Shown: positions 43,626-52,191, counted from the stretch's first letter. The stretch is DNA of 64,000 nt from Streptomyces hoynatensis (GCF_003626535.1 NZ_RBAL01000001.1:434001-498000), one strand, 5' to 3'. Translations and numbers: made by a program. Notes: a model not told the origin generated them from the letters alone.

Positions 43626-44477
43626 TCAGACCGCGGTGGCGGGCGCCGGTTTTCTCGGCCGGCTGGGGGTGGCGCCGTTGCGGGCGAGGCGTCTGGTCAT
43701 GAGGGTGATGGCCGCCCAGGTGATCAGGGTTTCGGAGTGCTGGATGAGCCGTTCGTAGTCTCTTGCGTGGCGGCGGGCGTGCATCATCCACGCGAGCGAC
43801 CTCTCGACGACCCAACGACGCGGCAGCACGATGAAGCCGGTCGCGTCCTGGGGGCGGCTGACCGGCTTGATCGTGAGGTTGAGGTGTTGTTTCGCCCAGG
43901 TCACGAGCTTGCCGGCGTATGCGGAGTCGGCCCACACGATCGTGATCTCCGGGTGCATGAGGCGCAGGCGGAAGAGGACTTCCTTCGCGGCTGCGGAGTC
44001 GTGCAGGTCGGCGGGGGTGACCATGACCATGAGCGGCAGGCCGCGGGTGTCGACGACGAGGTGCCGCTTGCGGCCGTTGGTCTTCTTGCCCGCGTCGTAG
44101 CCGCGAGTGGCTCTGGAGACGGTCTCGGCGGCCTTCACGCTCTGGGAGTCGATCACGGTGGCCACCGCCCGGGGGCCCTTGCCCATGTCGCGGCGGATCC
44201 GTCCGGCCAGGTGGTCACGGATCTGACCAACGATCCCGGCCGCGGCCCAACGCGCCATGAAACCCCAGACCGTGCGCCAGGGCGGGAAATCCGCAGGCAA
44301 GGCCCGCCATTTGCAGCCCGTATCGACGACGTGGCGGATCGCGTCGACGATCTCGCGGCGAGGATGCTTCTCCGGCCGGCCGCCGCGGCGGGTCTCGCAG
44401 GCCGGGGTGGGAAGCAACGGTTCGATCAGAGCCCGTTCAGCGTCGGTGGTGTCCGAGGGGTAGCGGCGACGGCGCAT
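43626..44477 (-). mobile_element. IS5-family transposase gene
   Basis: A 283-residue DDE transposase with an IS5/IS427-type DUF4096-like N-terminus (YPSDTTDAERALIEPLLP, then GGRPEKHPRREIVDAIRHVVDTGCKWRALPADFPPWRTVWGFMARW). The catalytic core has VIDSQSVKAAE (first Asp), TIVWADSAYAG (second Asp) and RWVVERSLAWMMHARRHARDYE (Glu). The frame is intact, so the enzyme may be active. The ATG at 44477 starts the conserved domain; the longer open frame upstream belongs to a broken Uma2 gene. I could not resolve the terminal inverted repeats or target duplication, so only the gene is bounded here. Confidence 0.88.
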
Positions 44478-44556
44478 GGTGGCAGGTCTTCGGGAAGGCG
44501 GCGGGGCCGCCGAGGAGGCGGTCCCGCCGCGGGTCAGGGGCTGGCGATGAGGTGCA

Positions 44557-44951
44557 CCAGTAGTGCGGGATGCCGGCCTCCGCGTGCGTGCGCAGCGCGA
44601 CCGTGTGGTTGCGGTGTGCGGACTCGGGGGAGACGACCTCGACGACGAGCCGGACGTCCTCGGGTGCGAACGGTCCGGGTCGTAGGGCGCGGTCGTCACC
44701 AGGAGGTCCGGTTCCGGCCGGTTGCGTTCGTCGAGGCGGATGGTCATGTCCCGCTCGACTTCGAAGCCGGTCGGCGCGGCGGCCATGAGTGAGGTGGTCA
44801 GGCCGGTGACGAGGCGGCCGTGCCAGGGCCGCTGCGGCGACCTCATGAAGACGAGGGCTTCCGCCGATCAGTTCGGTGTGGCGGGGCGCATCCGAGAGGC
44901 GAACCAGCCTTCCGCGCGCGGCGGGCGCATCCAGCCGGGCAGTGCCGTCAT
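44557..44951 (-). pseudogene. Uma2-family (DUF820) gene remnant
   Basis: Pieces of a Uma2 restriction-endonuclease-fold protein occur in order but in changing frames on the minus strand. They are MTALPGWMRPPRAEGWFA (start at 44951), then DAPRHTELIGG, then MRSPQRPWHGRLVTGLTTSLM...RNRPEPDLLVTTAPYDPD, then FAPEDVRLVVEVVSPESAHRNHTVALRTHAEAGIPHYW. At least three frameshifts separate them, and the remaining C-terminus is missing where the IS sequence begins. Uma2 genes are highly amplified in Streptomyces. The order of residues is what I expect for the family, so this is a decayed copy rather than chance. Confidence 0.72.
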
Positions 44952-45110
44952 GGGTCAACCGTAGGGAGTGCGGGAGGGGTGGGCGACGAGAGCGCCGGTG
45001 TGCCTCGGCGGGCCGTGCGGAGCCCGTCGACGGGCAGGCGGGGTGGCGCCCGGCTGCGGTTCAGGGGAGGAGGCGGGGCGAAGAGGGTGTCGGGGTGAGG
45101 AGGGGGACGG

Positions 45111-45116
45111 TATGCT
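45111..45116 (+). promoter_or_regulatory. Probable -10 hexamer TATGCT of the MoxR module
   Basis: TATGCT lies seven bases before the ATG of the short leader ORF at 45124, the same geometry seen before several leaderless genes in this window. Confidence 0.5.
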
Positions 45117-45123
45117 CGCCGGG

Positions 45124-45180
45124 ATGATGAATCACCCTCTTGGCAGAGGGGAGGTCCCGTTCGGGAAGGGTGAGCGCTGA
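45124..45180 (+). CDS. Short leader ORF coupled to downstream gene
   Basis: An 18-codon ORF (MMNHPLGRGEVPFGKGER) whose TGA overlaps the ATG of the next gene as TGATG. It begins seven bases after a TATGCT hexamer, so it may be read from the very 5' end of a leaderless transcript. Its last codons contain GGGAAGGGTGAG, which also serves as a ribosome binding site for the gene at 45180. It could be a translational coupling device rather than a functional peptide. Confidence 0.4.
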   Translation: MMNHPLGRGEVPFGKGER

Positions 45181-46565
45181 TGCTCACTCAGGCCGCGTAC
45201 GGGAATTCCCGCCTTCTTCTGTGGCTGCGCGTGCGCGAGTTCGCCGTGCCGCCTTCCATGATCGAGACCGCGACCGCTCGTCGCCTGGCCGGGGACTGGG
45301 CCGGGGCGTGTGCCGCCGCGGGTTTCGACGTCGATCTCGATGTGCGTTTCCTGGCGCGGGTGCGCGGCCGGGAGTTCGCCGGCCGGGTCCGGGATGATCT
45401 CCGGTACCTGGCACCCGACTTGCTGCGCTGGCACCTGCCGCGGATCGCTCCGGACGGGCTGCTGCGGCCCGGGCTCACCGTCGGCCTGGCCCGGTACGAG
45501 GACCCCGGGGGCGAGGGCGGAAGCCCGGTGCACCTCGTCGCGCGGACGCCACCCGCCTGGGCCGATGCCGGACAGCGGGTCAGCCTCGCGCTCTGGGACG
45601 GCCGGTCCGGGGCCGGGGCGCGCCGCCATCCCCATCCGCGTCCCAGCCGGCGGTTCCGGCTGGACCTGCACCGTCACCTGTGGGATGCGCGCCGGGCCGG
45701 GGAGCTGCGGGCCAGGGCGGGGGCAGAGGAGCCGCCCGCGGTGGCGGAAGAGCTGCTCAACGCCCTTCCACAGCCGGGCCGTTGTGCCGTGTGGCGGTGG
45801 GCGGACGAGGCCGGCATGGTGCTCGGGGCCGAGGGGCGGACCGCGGGAGCGGTAGCCGTGCGGCTCGGGCGGCGCAGGCGGCTCGTCCTGGAACGGCGCC
45901 CGGACGGGGACGGCAACGGGCCGCCGCCGCTGCGGCTGTCGGCCGCCTCCGCCGAGCGGGACGTCGCCGCGCTGCCGGTCCTGCCCGATGCGGCGACCTG
46001 GGTGCTGCCCGATCTGGCGCTGCTCCGGGCCGGGCTGATCGAGCCGGAGCGGCTGCACCCGCTGGTGGCCGCCGCGCTGGCGCCGGATCGCCCGCCGTCC
46101 GCCGCGCCCGGGGACCCGGACCCGGCCGGGCTGCCGCGCCTCGTCGAGTGCCGGGGCGCCAGGCACCGGATCGGCCTGGTCAACGGCGTACTCGCGCCGC
46201 TCGACCACTCTCCGGCCGAGATCAGGCGGGAGGAGCTGCTGGCCGAGCTGACCGGCACGCCCCTGCCCTGCCTGCAGGTGATCGACCAGGCCCACCGTGA
46301 TCCCGGCTGCCTCCCCGCCGTTCGGGAACGTCTCGGCCACGGCGACATCGCCGGCGCCCTGGCCGTCGTCGAGGGTCTCCTCGGCCCCGAGGCCGTGTTG
46401 CGCGGTGGGGCGTTGCGGGACGAGCTGGCGGCGGCCGCGCGGCGCCGGATCGACCACGGACTGTTCCGGGCCGGCCTGGCCGGGCCCGCGCCCGGCCGCG
46501 GCGAGCCGGGGCGGCAACGGCCCCGCGACCACCGCGCGCGCCCGCGGCACGCCTTCGCGCGCTGA
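45180..46565 (+). CDS. Hypothetical protein, first gene of MoxR-metallopeptidase module
   Basis: A 461-residue protein with good codon bias but no family I can name. No signal peptide or membrane helix is evident. The sequence is rich in Arg/Leu/Ala, with a central part HPHPRPSRRFRLDLHRHLWDARRAGELRA and a C-terminal part resembling helical repeats (LAELTGTPLPCLQVIDQAHRDPGCLPAVRERLGHGDIAGALAVVEGLLGPEAVLRGGALRDELAAAARRRID). It lies 184 bases before a MoxR-like ATPase gene and a HEXXH-vWA gene on the same strand. The three probably act together, with this as substrate-binding or effector component; that is inference. Confidence 0.7.
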   Translation: MLTQAAYGNSRLLLWLRVREFAVPPSMIETATARRLAGDWAGACAAAGFDVDLDVRFLARVRGREFAGRVRDDLRYLAPDLLRWHLPRIAPDGLLRPGLTVGLARYEDPGGEGGSPVHLVARTPPAWADAGQRVSLALWDGRSGAGARRHPHPRPSRRFRLDLHRHLWDARRAGELRARAGAEEPPAVAEELLNALPQPGRCAVWRWADEAGMVLGAEGRTAGAVAVRLGRRRRLVLERRPDGDGNGPPPLRLSAASAERDVAALPVLPDAATWVLPDLALLRAGLIEPERLHPLVAAALAPDRPPSAAPGDPDPAGLPRLVECRGARHRIGLVNGVLAPLDHSPAEIRREELLAELTGTPLPCLQVIDQAHRDPGCLPAVRERLGHGDIAGALAVVEGLLGPEAVLRGGALRDELAAAARRRIDHGLFRAGLAGPAPGRGEPGRQRPRDHRARPRHAFAR

Positions 46566-46595
46566 CCCGCGCCCCGGTTCCCCGCGCACGCCCAG

Positions 46596-46720
46596 CACAG
46601 CCAGGACATCCAGCTCGGCCCAGCACGGCCCGGCCCAGTACGACCCACCACGTTCCGCACAGCCCGGTACGGCCAGCACGGCCCAGCACGTCCAAGTCGT
46701 CCTGCACGACCCACCACGCC
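46596..46720. repeat. Degenerate CAGCACGGCC-type repeat cluster
   Basis: Between the hypothetical gene and the MoxR gene the plus strand contains many imperfect copies of a 10-12-base element around CCAGCACGGCC (CCAGCACAGCC, CCAGCTCGGCC, CAGCACGGCC, CAGTACGACC, CAGCACGTCC). The copies are irregularly spaced and not in a supported frame. The sequence is C-rich and nearly free of G-runs, unlike flanking DNA. No gene or hairpin terminator was seen in this 184-base gap. Confidence 0.6.
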
Positions 46721-46749
46721 TGCCACCTACACCCATGAGGTCATCACAC

Positions 46750-48030
46750 ATGCCTGTAGACACCCAGCCGCCCGCCACCGACGGCCCCGCGCCCGCCGCC
46801 GACGGCCCCGCGCCCGCTGCCGCACTCGACGTCGCCGGCGAGTTGCTGGCCCTGCTGCGCGAGTCGCGGACGGAGCCGCGGCCCGACACCCAGCTGGCGG
46901 CCCTGGCCCTGGCCGTCGCCGCCGACCTGCCCGTTCTGCTGTGGGGCGAGCCGGGGATCGGCAAGACCGCGGCCCTGACCCAGCTCGCCGCGGCGCTCGA
47001 CCTGCCGCTGACCACGGTGATCGCCAGCGTTCACGAGCCCTCCGACTTCTCGGGCCTGCCCATCGTCGGGGACGATCCCGCCGAACGGGGCGTCCCGATG
47101 GCCCCGCCCGACTGGGCGGTCCGCCTCGCCCGGGCCGGCCGGGGGCTGCTCTTCCTCGACGAGCTGTCCACCGCGCCCCCGGCCGTGCAGGCCGCCCTGC
47201 TCCGCCTCGTGCTCGAACGGCGGGTCGGCGCCCTGCGGTTGCCGCCGGGCATCCGGATCGTCGCCGCCGCCAACCCGCGGGCCTCCGCGGCCGACGGCTG
47301 GGAGCTGAGCCCGCCGCTGGCCAACCGGTTCGTGCACCTGACGTGGACCCACGACAACGAGGTGGTGGTCCGCGGCCTCGGCGGGACCTGGCCGGTGGCG
47401 ACCCTGCCGCGCCTGGAGCGTCAACGGCTGCCGCAGGCCGTGGACTTCGCGCGCCGCGCGGTGTGCGGCTTCCTCGCCGCCCGCCCCGGACTCGTGCACC
47501 GGCTGCCCGGCAACGAGGCCCGCAGGGGCGGCCCCTGGCCCTCGCCGCGCAGCTGGGAGATGACGCTGCGCCTCCTCGCCTTCGCGACCGCGGCCGACAC
47601 CTCGCGCGAGGTGCTTTCCCTGCTGGTCAGAGGCGCCGTCGGGGATGGGCCAGGGCTGGAGCTGCTGGCCGCGCTCGACCGGATGGACCTCCCCGACCCC
47701 GAGGTGCTGCTGGCCGATCCGGCGGGGGCCCAGCTGCCGGAACGCGGGGATCTGCGGCAGGCCGTGCTGGACGCCGTGGTGGCGGCGGTCCGCAGGCGCC
47801 CCGACAGGTCCCGTTGGGACGCGGCCTGGGCGCTGCTGGTGCGGGCGGTGGAGACGGGGGCCCCCGACCTGGTGGTGGTGCCCGCCACCACGCTGGCCTC
47901 GCTGCGCCGCGAGGACTGGGACGTGCCGGCCTCCATCGAGCGGCTGGCCGGGGTGGTGTCCCTGTCCCGGCGGGCGGACCGCGCGGCGGCCCGGGCCGCC
48001 GCGCGGTCCGCGGGGGTGGCCGGACGATGA
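46750..48030 (+). CDS. MoxR-like AAA ATPase
   Basis: A 426-residue AAA+ protein of the MoxR/AAA_5 type. Walker A is GEPGIGKT at residues 66-73, Walker B GLLFLDELS at 132-140 and the sensor segment VAAANPRASA at 171-180. The typical HEPSDFSGLP insert lies near 95. MoxR ATPases act as chaperones that insert metals or remodel vWA-domain partners. An in-frame ATG exists at 46735, but the ATG at 46750 is preceded at ideal distance by TGAGG, so it is chosen. The stop overlaps the start of the vWA/metallopeptidase gene (ATGA), giving direct coupling. Confidence 0.88.
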   Translation: MPVDTQPPATDGPAPAADGPAPAAALDVAGELLALLRESRTEPRPDTQLAALALAVAADLPVLLWGEPGIGKTAALTQLAAALDLPLTTVIASVHEPSDFSGLPIVGDDPAERGVPMAPPDWAVRLARAGRGLLFLDELSTAPPAVQAALLRLVLERRVGALRLPPGIRIVAAANPRASAADGWELSPPLANRFVHLTWTHDNEVVVRGLGGTWPVATLPRLERQRLPQAVDFARRAVCGFLAARPGLVHRLPGNEARRGGPWPSPRSWEMTLRLLAFATAADTSREVLSLLVRGAVGDGPGLELLAALDRMDLPDPEVLLADPAGAQLPERGDLRQAVLDAVVAAVRRRPDRSRWDAAWALLVRAVETGAPDLVVVPATTLASLRREDWDVPASIERLAGVVSLSRRADRAAARAAARSAGVAGR

Positions 48031-49286
48031 GCGGCGGGGCGCCGGGGGCGCTCGACCTGGACAAGCTGTTCACCGCCCGGCTGCACGCCGCCCGGGTCCG
48101 GCCCTACCTGGCGACGGCGCTGTTCGCCCTGCACGTCGTGGAGTCGCGGCGGGTGCCGACGATGGCCGTGGACCGGCACTGGCGCTGCTACGTGTCCCCG
48201 GCCTTCGTGGACCGCATGCCGGTGGAGGAACTGGCCGGGGTGTGGGTGCACGAGGTCGCGCACCTGCTGCGCGACCACCACGGCCGCAGCGACCGGTACG
48301 CGCGCCGGCACGGGCTGAGCGGCCCGGCGGAACGGCTGCGCATGAACATCGCCGCCGACTGCGAAATCAACGACGACGTGTACGGCGAGGGGCTCCTCCG
48401 GCCGGAGGACGCGGTGCGGCCACAGGCCCTGGCGTTGCGCGAGGGCGAGCTGATGGAGGACTACCTGCGCCAGTTCCGGCTCGGGCCGCTCACCCAGGCC
48501 ATGGCCTGGCTGGACTGCGGCAGCGGCGCCGACGGCCTGGAACGGGAGTGGGACCTGGGGCCCGAGGGGGCGCACGGGCTCACCGCGCAGGAACGGGACG
48601 CGGTGCGTTTCCGGGTCGCGCAGGGCATCACCGGCCGACCGGGGACCGTGCCCGCGGGCTGGCGGCGGTGGGCGGAAGAGGCGTTCCAGCCGCCGCAGCG
48701 CTGGCGGGAGTTGCTGGGCGCGGCGGTCCGCGCGGCCGTCTCGGGTTCCGGCGCGGGTGAGGACTACAGCCACGGGCGGCCCGCGCGGCGCGCGGCCGGG
48801 GTGCCGGGCGCCGTGCTGCCGAGTCTGCGGCGCAGGCCGCCCCGGGTCTCCGTCGTCATCGACACCTCGCGGTCGGTGAGCGACGCCGAGCTGGGCAGCG
48901 CGCTGCGCGAGGTGGCCGCCCTCTCCCGCGACCTGGGCGGCCGCCGGGACCTGGTCAGCGTGCTGCCCTGCGACGCCGCGGCGCGGGTCGTGCATCCGCT
49001 GTGCCGCGCCGAGGGGATACCGCTGGTGGGCGGCGGGGGAACGGACCTGCGCGCGGGATTCGAGCGGGCGCTGCGGGCGCGGCCCGGTCCCGACGTCATC
49101 GTGGCCCTGACCGACGGGCAGACCCCGTGGCCGTCCGCCCGGCCGTCCTGCCGCACGGTGGTGGGCCTGTTCGCCCGGGAGCGCCGGGCCGGCAGCTGGC
49201 ACGAGGACCATCCGTACGCCGTGGCGGGCGCCCCACCCGAGTGGGCCCGGGTGGTCACCATCGGCGCGGGCGGCGGGGCCCGGTGA
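48027..49286 (+). CDS. DUF2201-type metallopeptidase and vWA-like protein
   Basis: A 419-residue protein with two recognisable parts. The N-terminal domain (about 20-170) has the zinc-binding HEVAH at residues 75-79 and later NIAADCEINDD, matching DUF2201 putative metallopeptidases. The C-terminal domain (about 270-419) is a vWA-like fold with the MIDAS motif DTSRS at 279-283 and GGGGTDLRAGFERAL. This fusion always occurs with a MoxR-type ATPase, here translationally coupled by ATGA overlap. It could be a protease switched on or off by the ATPase. Substrate unknown. No signal peptide, so the complex is cytoplasmic. Confidence 0.85.
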   Translation: MSGGAPGALDLDKLFTARLHAARVRPYLATALFALHVVESRRVPTMAVDRHWRCYVSPAFVDRMPVEELAGVWVHEVAHLLRDHHGRSDRYARRHGLSGPAERLRMNIAADCEINDDVYGEGLLRPEDAVRPQALALREGELMEDYLRQFRLGPLTQAMAWLDCGSGADGLEREWDLGPEGAHGLTAQERDAVRFRVAQGITGRPGTVPAGWRRWAEEAFQPPQRWRELLGAAVRAAVSGSGAGEDYSHGRPARRAAGVPGAVLPSLRRRPPRVSVVIDTSRSVSDAELGSALREVAALSRDLGGRRDLVSVLPCDAAARVVHPLCRAEGIPLVGGGGTDLRAGFERALRARPGPDVIVALTDGQTPWPSARPSCRTVVGLFARERRAGSWHEDHPYAVAGAPPEWARVVTIGAGGGAR

Positions 49287-49428
49287 GACGGGTGGGGGCG
49301 GGGACACCCCCACCCCCCACCGGCCGCGGGAGCCGGGGCGGTTCCCGCGGGGAGGGCCGACCGGCCGTCACGCCGGTGCGGCCGCCGCGGTGAGCGCGGC
49401 GAACCGGCGCCGCCCGGGCGTGGCGGCG

Positions 49429-49518
49429 GGCACGTTCACGCCGGCGGCGGGCAGGTTCACGCCGGCGGCGGGCTCGCTTACGCCGACGGCCGGCACGCTC
49501 ATGCCGGCGCCAGGACGC
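49429..49518. repeat. 21-bp tandem repeat derived from the 3' end of the neighbouring gene
   Basis: Four units of 21 bp start at 49429, 49450, 49471 and 49492 (consensus GGCACGTTCACGCCGGCGGC plus one base), and a fifth partial unit continues into the final codons of the minus-strand gene that stops at 49519. The repeated element matches that gene's C-terminal codons SVLTPA. It looks like a slippage-expanded duplication of the gene end. The rest of the 49287-49428 gap shows only G/C-rich sequence between convergent genes. Confidence 0.72.
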
Positions 49519-50592
49519 TCACGCCGGGGTCAGGACGCTCCAGCGGACGCCGTGCGGCTCCAGGGCCGTGAGGAAGTCCGCGGGGTCGAAGGCCTGGGCG
49601 GGGGCCAGCACGCCGGGCGGCACCTCGCCGGTCACCAGCCGAAGGGCCCCTTCCACGGCGATGACCGCGGTCAGTCCGTACCCGTCGGTGCCCGTCACCG
49701 AGCCCTGCGCGCGCCGCCCGTCCGCGGCGGTCGCGTAGGCGGCCATGAGCCAGCGGGCCGCCGCCCGCGTCCCGGCGTCCGGCCCCTCGGGCAGGGCGGC
49801 GACGACCTCCTCGGTCAGGGCGCCGAACAGCGGGGCGACCTCTGCCCGCATCACGGCCTCCACCCGCCGTGCCCGGACGTGGCGCGGCACGGTGACGATG
49901 CCGGGCAGGGCGAACGCCGTCACCTTCAGCTCGCCCGCCTCCGGCTCGGCCCCGGCCCCGGGCGCCGGAACGGTCTCCGTCCGCGCCACCGTGCCCGCGC
50001 GCCAGGCGCCGTCCGCCCAGTGCAGGCCGCCGTCCCCGCCCCACAGGCGCCGGTTGGCCAGCGCCGTGCGCGCCGTCCCCCGCGAGACCCCGCCGGGCCG
50101 CCGCAGGTCGGCGACGGTCAGCACCGCCAGGTCCGCGCCGGGGCCCAGCGCCTCGGCGGTGAGGTGCGCGATCAGGTCCCCCGGCCCGCCGTCGTCGGCA
50201 AGCGCCGGGACGACCGTGACCCCGCGGCGGCGGGCCGGCTCCCCGAAGGTGTCGAACACCCGCTTCAGGTAGGTCTGTTCGCCGGTGGTGTCGACATAGT
50301 GACATCCGACCGAGACGGCCGCCCGCAGCACCGGCTCGCCGAACTCCTCGAACGGCGCGACGCAGTTGATCACCGCGGCGCAGCCGTCGAACGCCGCCGC
50401 AAGCGCCGCCGGGTCCCCGGCCCCGGCCACCCGCACCTCCGCGCCGGGACGGCCACCCGCCGCCTGCCGCAGCCGTTCCCCGTCACGCCCGGCCGCCACC
50501 AGGGGCACGCCCCGGCGCAGCAACTCGGCGACCACCAGCCGCCCCGTGAACCCACTCGCCCCATACACCGCGATCTTGTCCATGGCGCTCAC
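49519..50592 (-). CDS. Saccharopine-dehydrogenase-like NAD(P)-binding protein
   Basis: A 357-residue oxidoreductase-like protein. The N-terminus KIAVYGASGFTGRLVVAELLRRGVPLVAAGRD is a Rossmann fold with a GxxGxxG motif. INCVAPFEEFGEPVLRAAVSVGCHYVDTTGE is typical of the saccharopine dehydrogenase/trans-acting enoyl reductase family. The C-terminal half is the family's substrate domain. Start is a GTG at 50592; an ATG three codons later (50583) is equally plausible. It is the last gene of the right-to-left operon and may carry out a reduction of the product or be loosely associated. Confidence 0.82.
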   Translation of the reverse strand: MSAMDKIAVYGASGFTGRLVVAELLRRGVPLVAAGRDGERLRQAAGGRPGAEVRVAGAGDPAALAAAFDGCAAVINCVAPFEEFGEPVLRAAVSVGCHYVDTTGEQTYLKRVFDTFGEPARRRGVTVVPALADDGGPGDLIAHLTAEALGPGADLAVLTVADLRRPGGVSRGTARTALANRRLWGGDGGLHWADGAWRAGTVARTETVPAPGAGAEPEAGELKVTAFALPGIVTVPRHVRARRVEAVMRAEVAPLFGALTEEVVAALPEGPDAGTRAAARWLMAAYATAADGRRAQGSVTGTDGYGLTAVIAVEGALRLVTGEVPPGVLAPAQAFDPADFLTALEPHGVRWSVLTPA

Positions 50593-50748
50593 GCTAGGGA
50601 CCGGGCGCGGGACGCTGAATGCCCGAGCGTCCCGCTTCCCTGTCCCCTCGTCTCCTCGTTCTCCGCCCCTTTGCCCCTCCGTGTCCTGAGGGCAGGGCCG
50701 GGGGAGGCGGTGATCGATGCGGGGACCATGGCGGCGCCACGCCGCGGG

Positions 50749-52191
50749 TCAGGTGGCCTTCGGGGCGTGGCGCAGGAAGGGGGCGGCGGCCAGGGTGCCG
50801 AGCAGCATCAGCGCGCCCGCCGCGGTGATCGCGTGCCCGGGGGTTCCGGTGCCGGCCAGGACGCCGCCCAGGAGCGCGCCCAACGGGACGGAGCCGAGGC
50901 TGAGCAGGCGGTAGATCGCGGTGGTGCGGCCGGCGTACCGCGCGGGCGTGATCGACTGCCGGAACGACCTGGCCACCACCGAGAACAGGACCCCGCAGCA
51001 CGCGGCCACCGCCTGCGCCGCGAACACGGCCGCGAAGTCCCGCGCCACGCCGAGGGCGAGCGTGCACAGGGAGGCGAGCGAGGAGGTCGTGACCATCAGC
51101 ACGCTCCGTGGCGCCACCCGGGAGACCGCCCCGGCCACCGCCGCGCCCAGCACGCCGCCGATGCCGCCGGCGGTCAGGAGCAGGCCGTAGGCCGCGCCGC
51201 CCAGGTGCAGTTCCTCCAGCGCGAAGAGCACGAAGACCGCGGAGACCATGCCGTTCCCGGCGTTCATCACGCTCGTCCACAGCGCCTGGGCCAGCAGCGG
51301 CCGGCTGCGCACCACGACGGCCAGCCCCCGTCCGGCCTCGCCCGCGATGCCGGAGAGGATGCCCCGCCGGCTCCCGCCGCCCGCCGTGCCCTCCGCCCCA
51401 CCCTCCGCGGTGCCGCCCGCCGTGCCCTCCGCCCCGCCCTCCACGGTGCCGCCCGCGTGTGCCGTGGCCGGGCCGGCGGCCGTTTCGGTGGCCGTGCCGG
51501 TGCCGGGGGGCGTCGCGCCGGCCGTGGCCGCGGGCTGCGGGGCGGGCTCCGGGGTGCCGCGGTCCGCGCCGCCCGCCCCGGCCCGGGTCCGCCCGCCGAG
51601 GAGCAGCGAGGAGAGGGCGTAGGTCAGGCTCGCGCCGACGAAGGCAGGCCACCGGCCGAGGCCGAACAGCCAGCCGCCGGCCGGCGGCCCGAGGAACTCC
51701 TCGCCCAGCATCTGCCCCGCCACCACCCGGGCGTTGGTGTGCTCCAGCCGCTCGTCGGCGATCAGCAGTTGCACGGCGACCTGGGCGGCGACGTCGCCGA
51801 ACGCCTCCACCGAGGCCAGCAGCGCGGCCAGCACGTACACGGCGGCCAGCGCCGGACGGCCGGAGGCCGCGGGCCCGAGGGAGGCCACCGCGCCCGCGAG
51901 GAGCAGCATGAGGGCCACCCGCAGCCGCTGGCACACCACGAGCGTCCGGTAGGCGTCCACCCGGTCGAGGACCACCCCGGCAGGCAGGGCGAGCAGCAGG
52001 GCGGGCACGCGCTGGGCCACGGTCAGGCCGGCGACCTGCAGCGGGTCCCGGGTGAGTGCGGCGACCGCCAGCGGCAGGGCGGCCAGCCGCAGGCCGTCGC
52101 CCACACTGGCGCTGCCCGCCGAGAGCCAGATCCTGGCCTCGGGCGAGAGCCGCGGGCGCCGGCCCGCGCGGGCGCCGGGGCCGCCCGTCAC
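50749..52191 (-). CDS. MFS transporter of the putative peptide cluster
   Basis: A 480-residue exporter with about 12 hydrophobic helices (SASVGDGLRLAALPLAVAAL onward). An unusually long cytoplasmic loop after helix 6 is Gly/Thr/Ala/Glu-rich and internally repeated (GGAEGTAGGTAEGGAEGTAGGG). The second half includes LFALEELHLGGAAYGLLLTAGGIGGVLGAAVAG. It resembles the enterobactin-exporter-like MFS proteins common in natural-product clusters. The GTG at 52191 overlaps the ATP-grasp stop codon as GTGA, so the exporter is coupled to the biosynthetic gene and probably exports its product. Confidence 0.85.
   Translation of the reverse strand: MTGGPGARAGRRPRLSPEARIWLSAGSASVGDGLRLAALPLAVAALTRDPLQVAGLTVAQRVPALLLALPAGVVLDRVDAYRTLVVCQRLRVALMLLLAGAVASLGPAASGRPALAAVYVLAALLASVEAFGDVAAQVAVQLLIADERLEHTNARVVAGQMLGEEFLGPPAGGWLFGLGRWPAFVGASLTYALSSLLLGGRTRAGAGGADRGTPEPAPQPAATAGATPPGTGTATETAAGPATAHAGGTVEGGAEGTAGGTAEGGAEGTAGGGSRRGILSGIAGEAGRGLAVVVRSRPLLAQALWTSVMNAGNGMVSAVFVLFALEELHLGGAAYGLLLTAGGIGGVLGAAVAGAVSRVAPRSVLMVTTSSLASLCTLALGVARDFAAVFAAQAVAACCGVLFSVVARSFRQSITPARYAGRTTAIYRLLSLGSVPLGALLGGVLAGTGTPGHAITAAGALMLLGTLAAAPFLRHAPKAT

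Noticed and set aside
43626..44556. Exact IS boundaries with inverted repeats
   Set aside because: I could not find matching terminal inverted repeats or a target duplication by eye, so only the transposase gene is annotated.
43626..44846. A 406-residue protein combining Uma2 and transposase sequence
   Set aside because: The N-terminal part is a Uma2 fragment in a chance common frame; the transposase domain begins at its own ATG at 44477.
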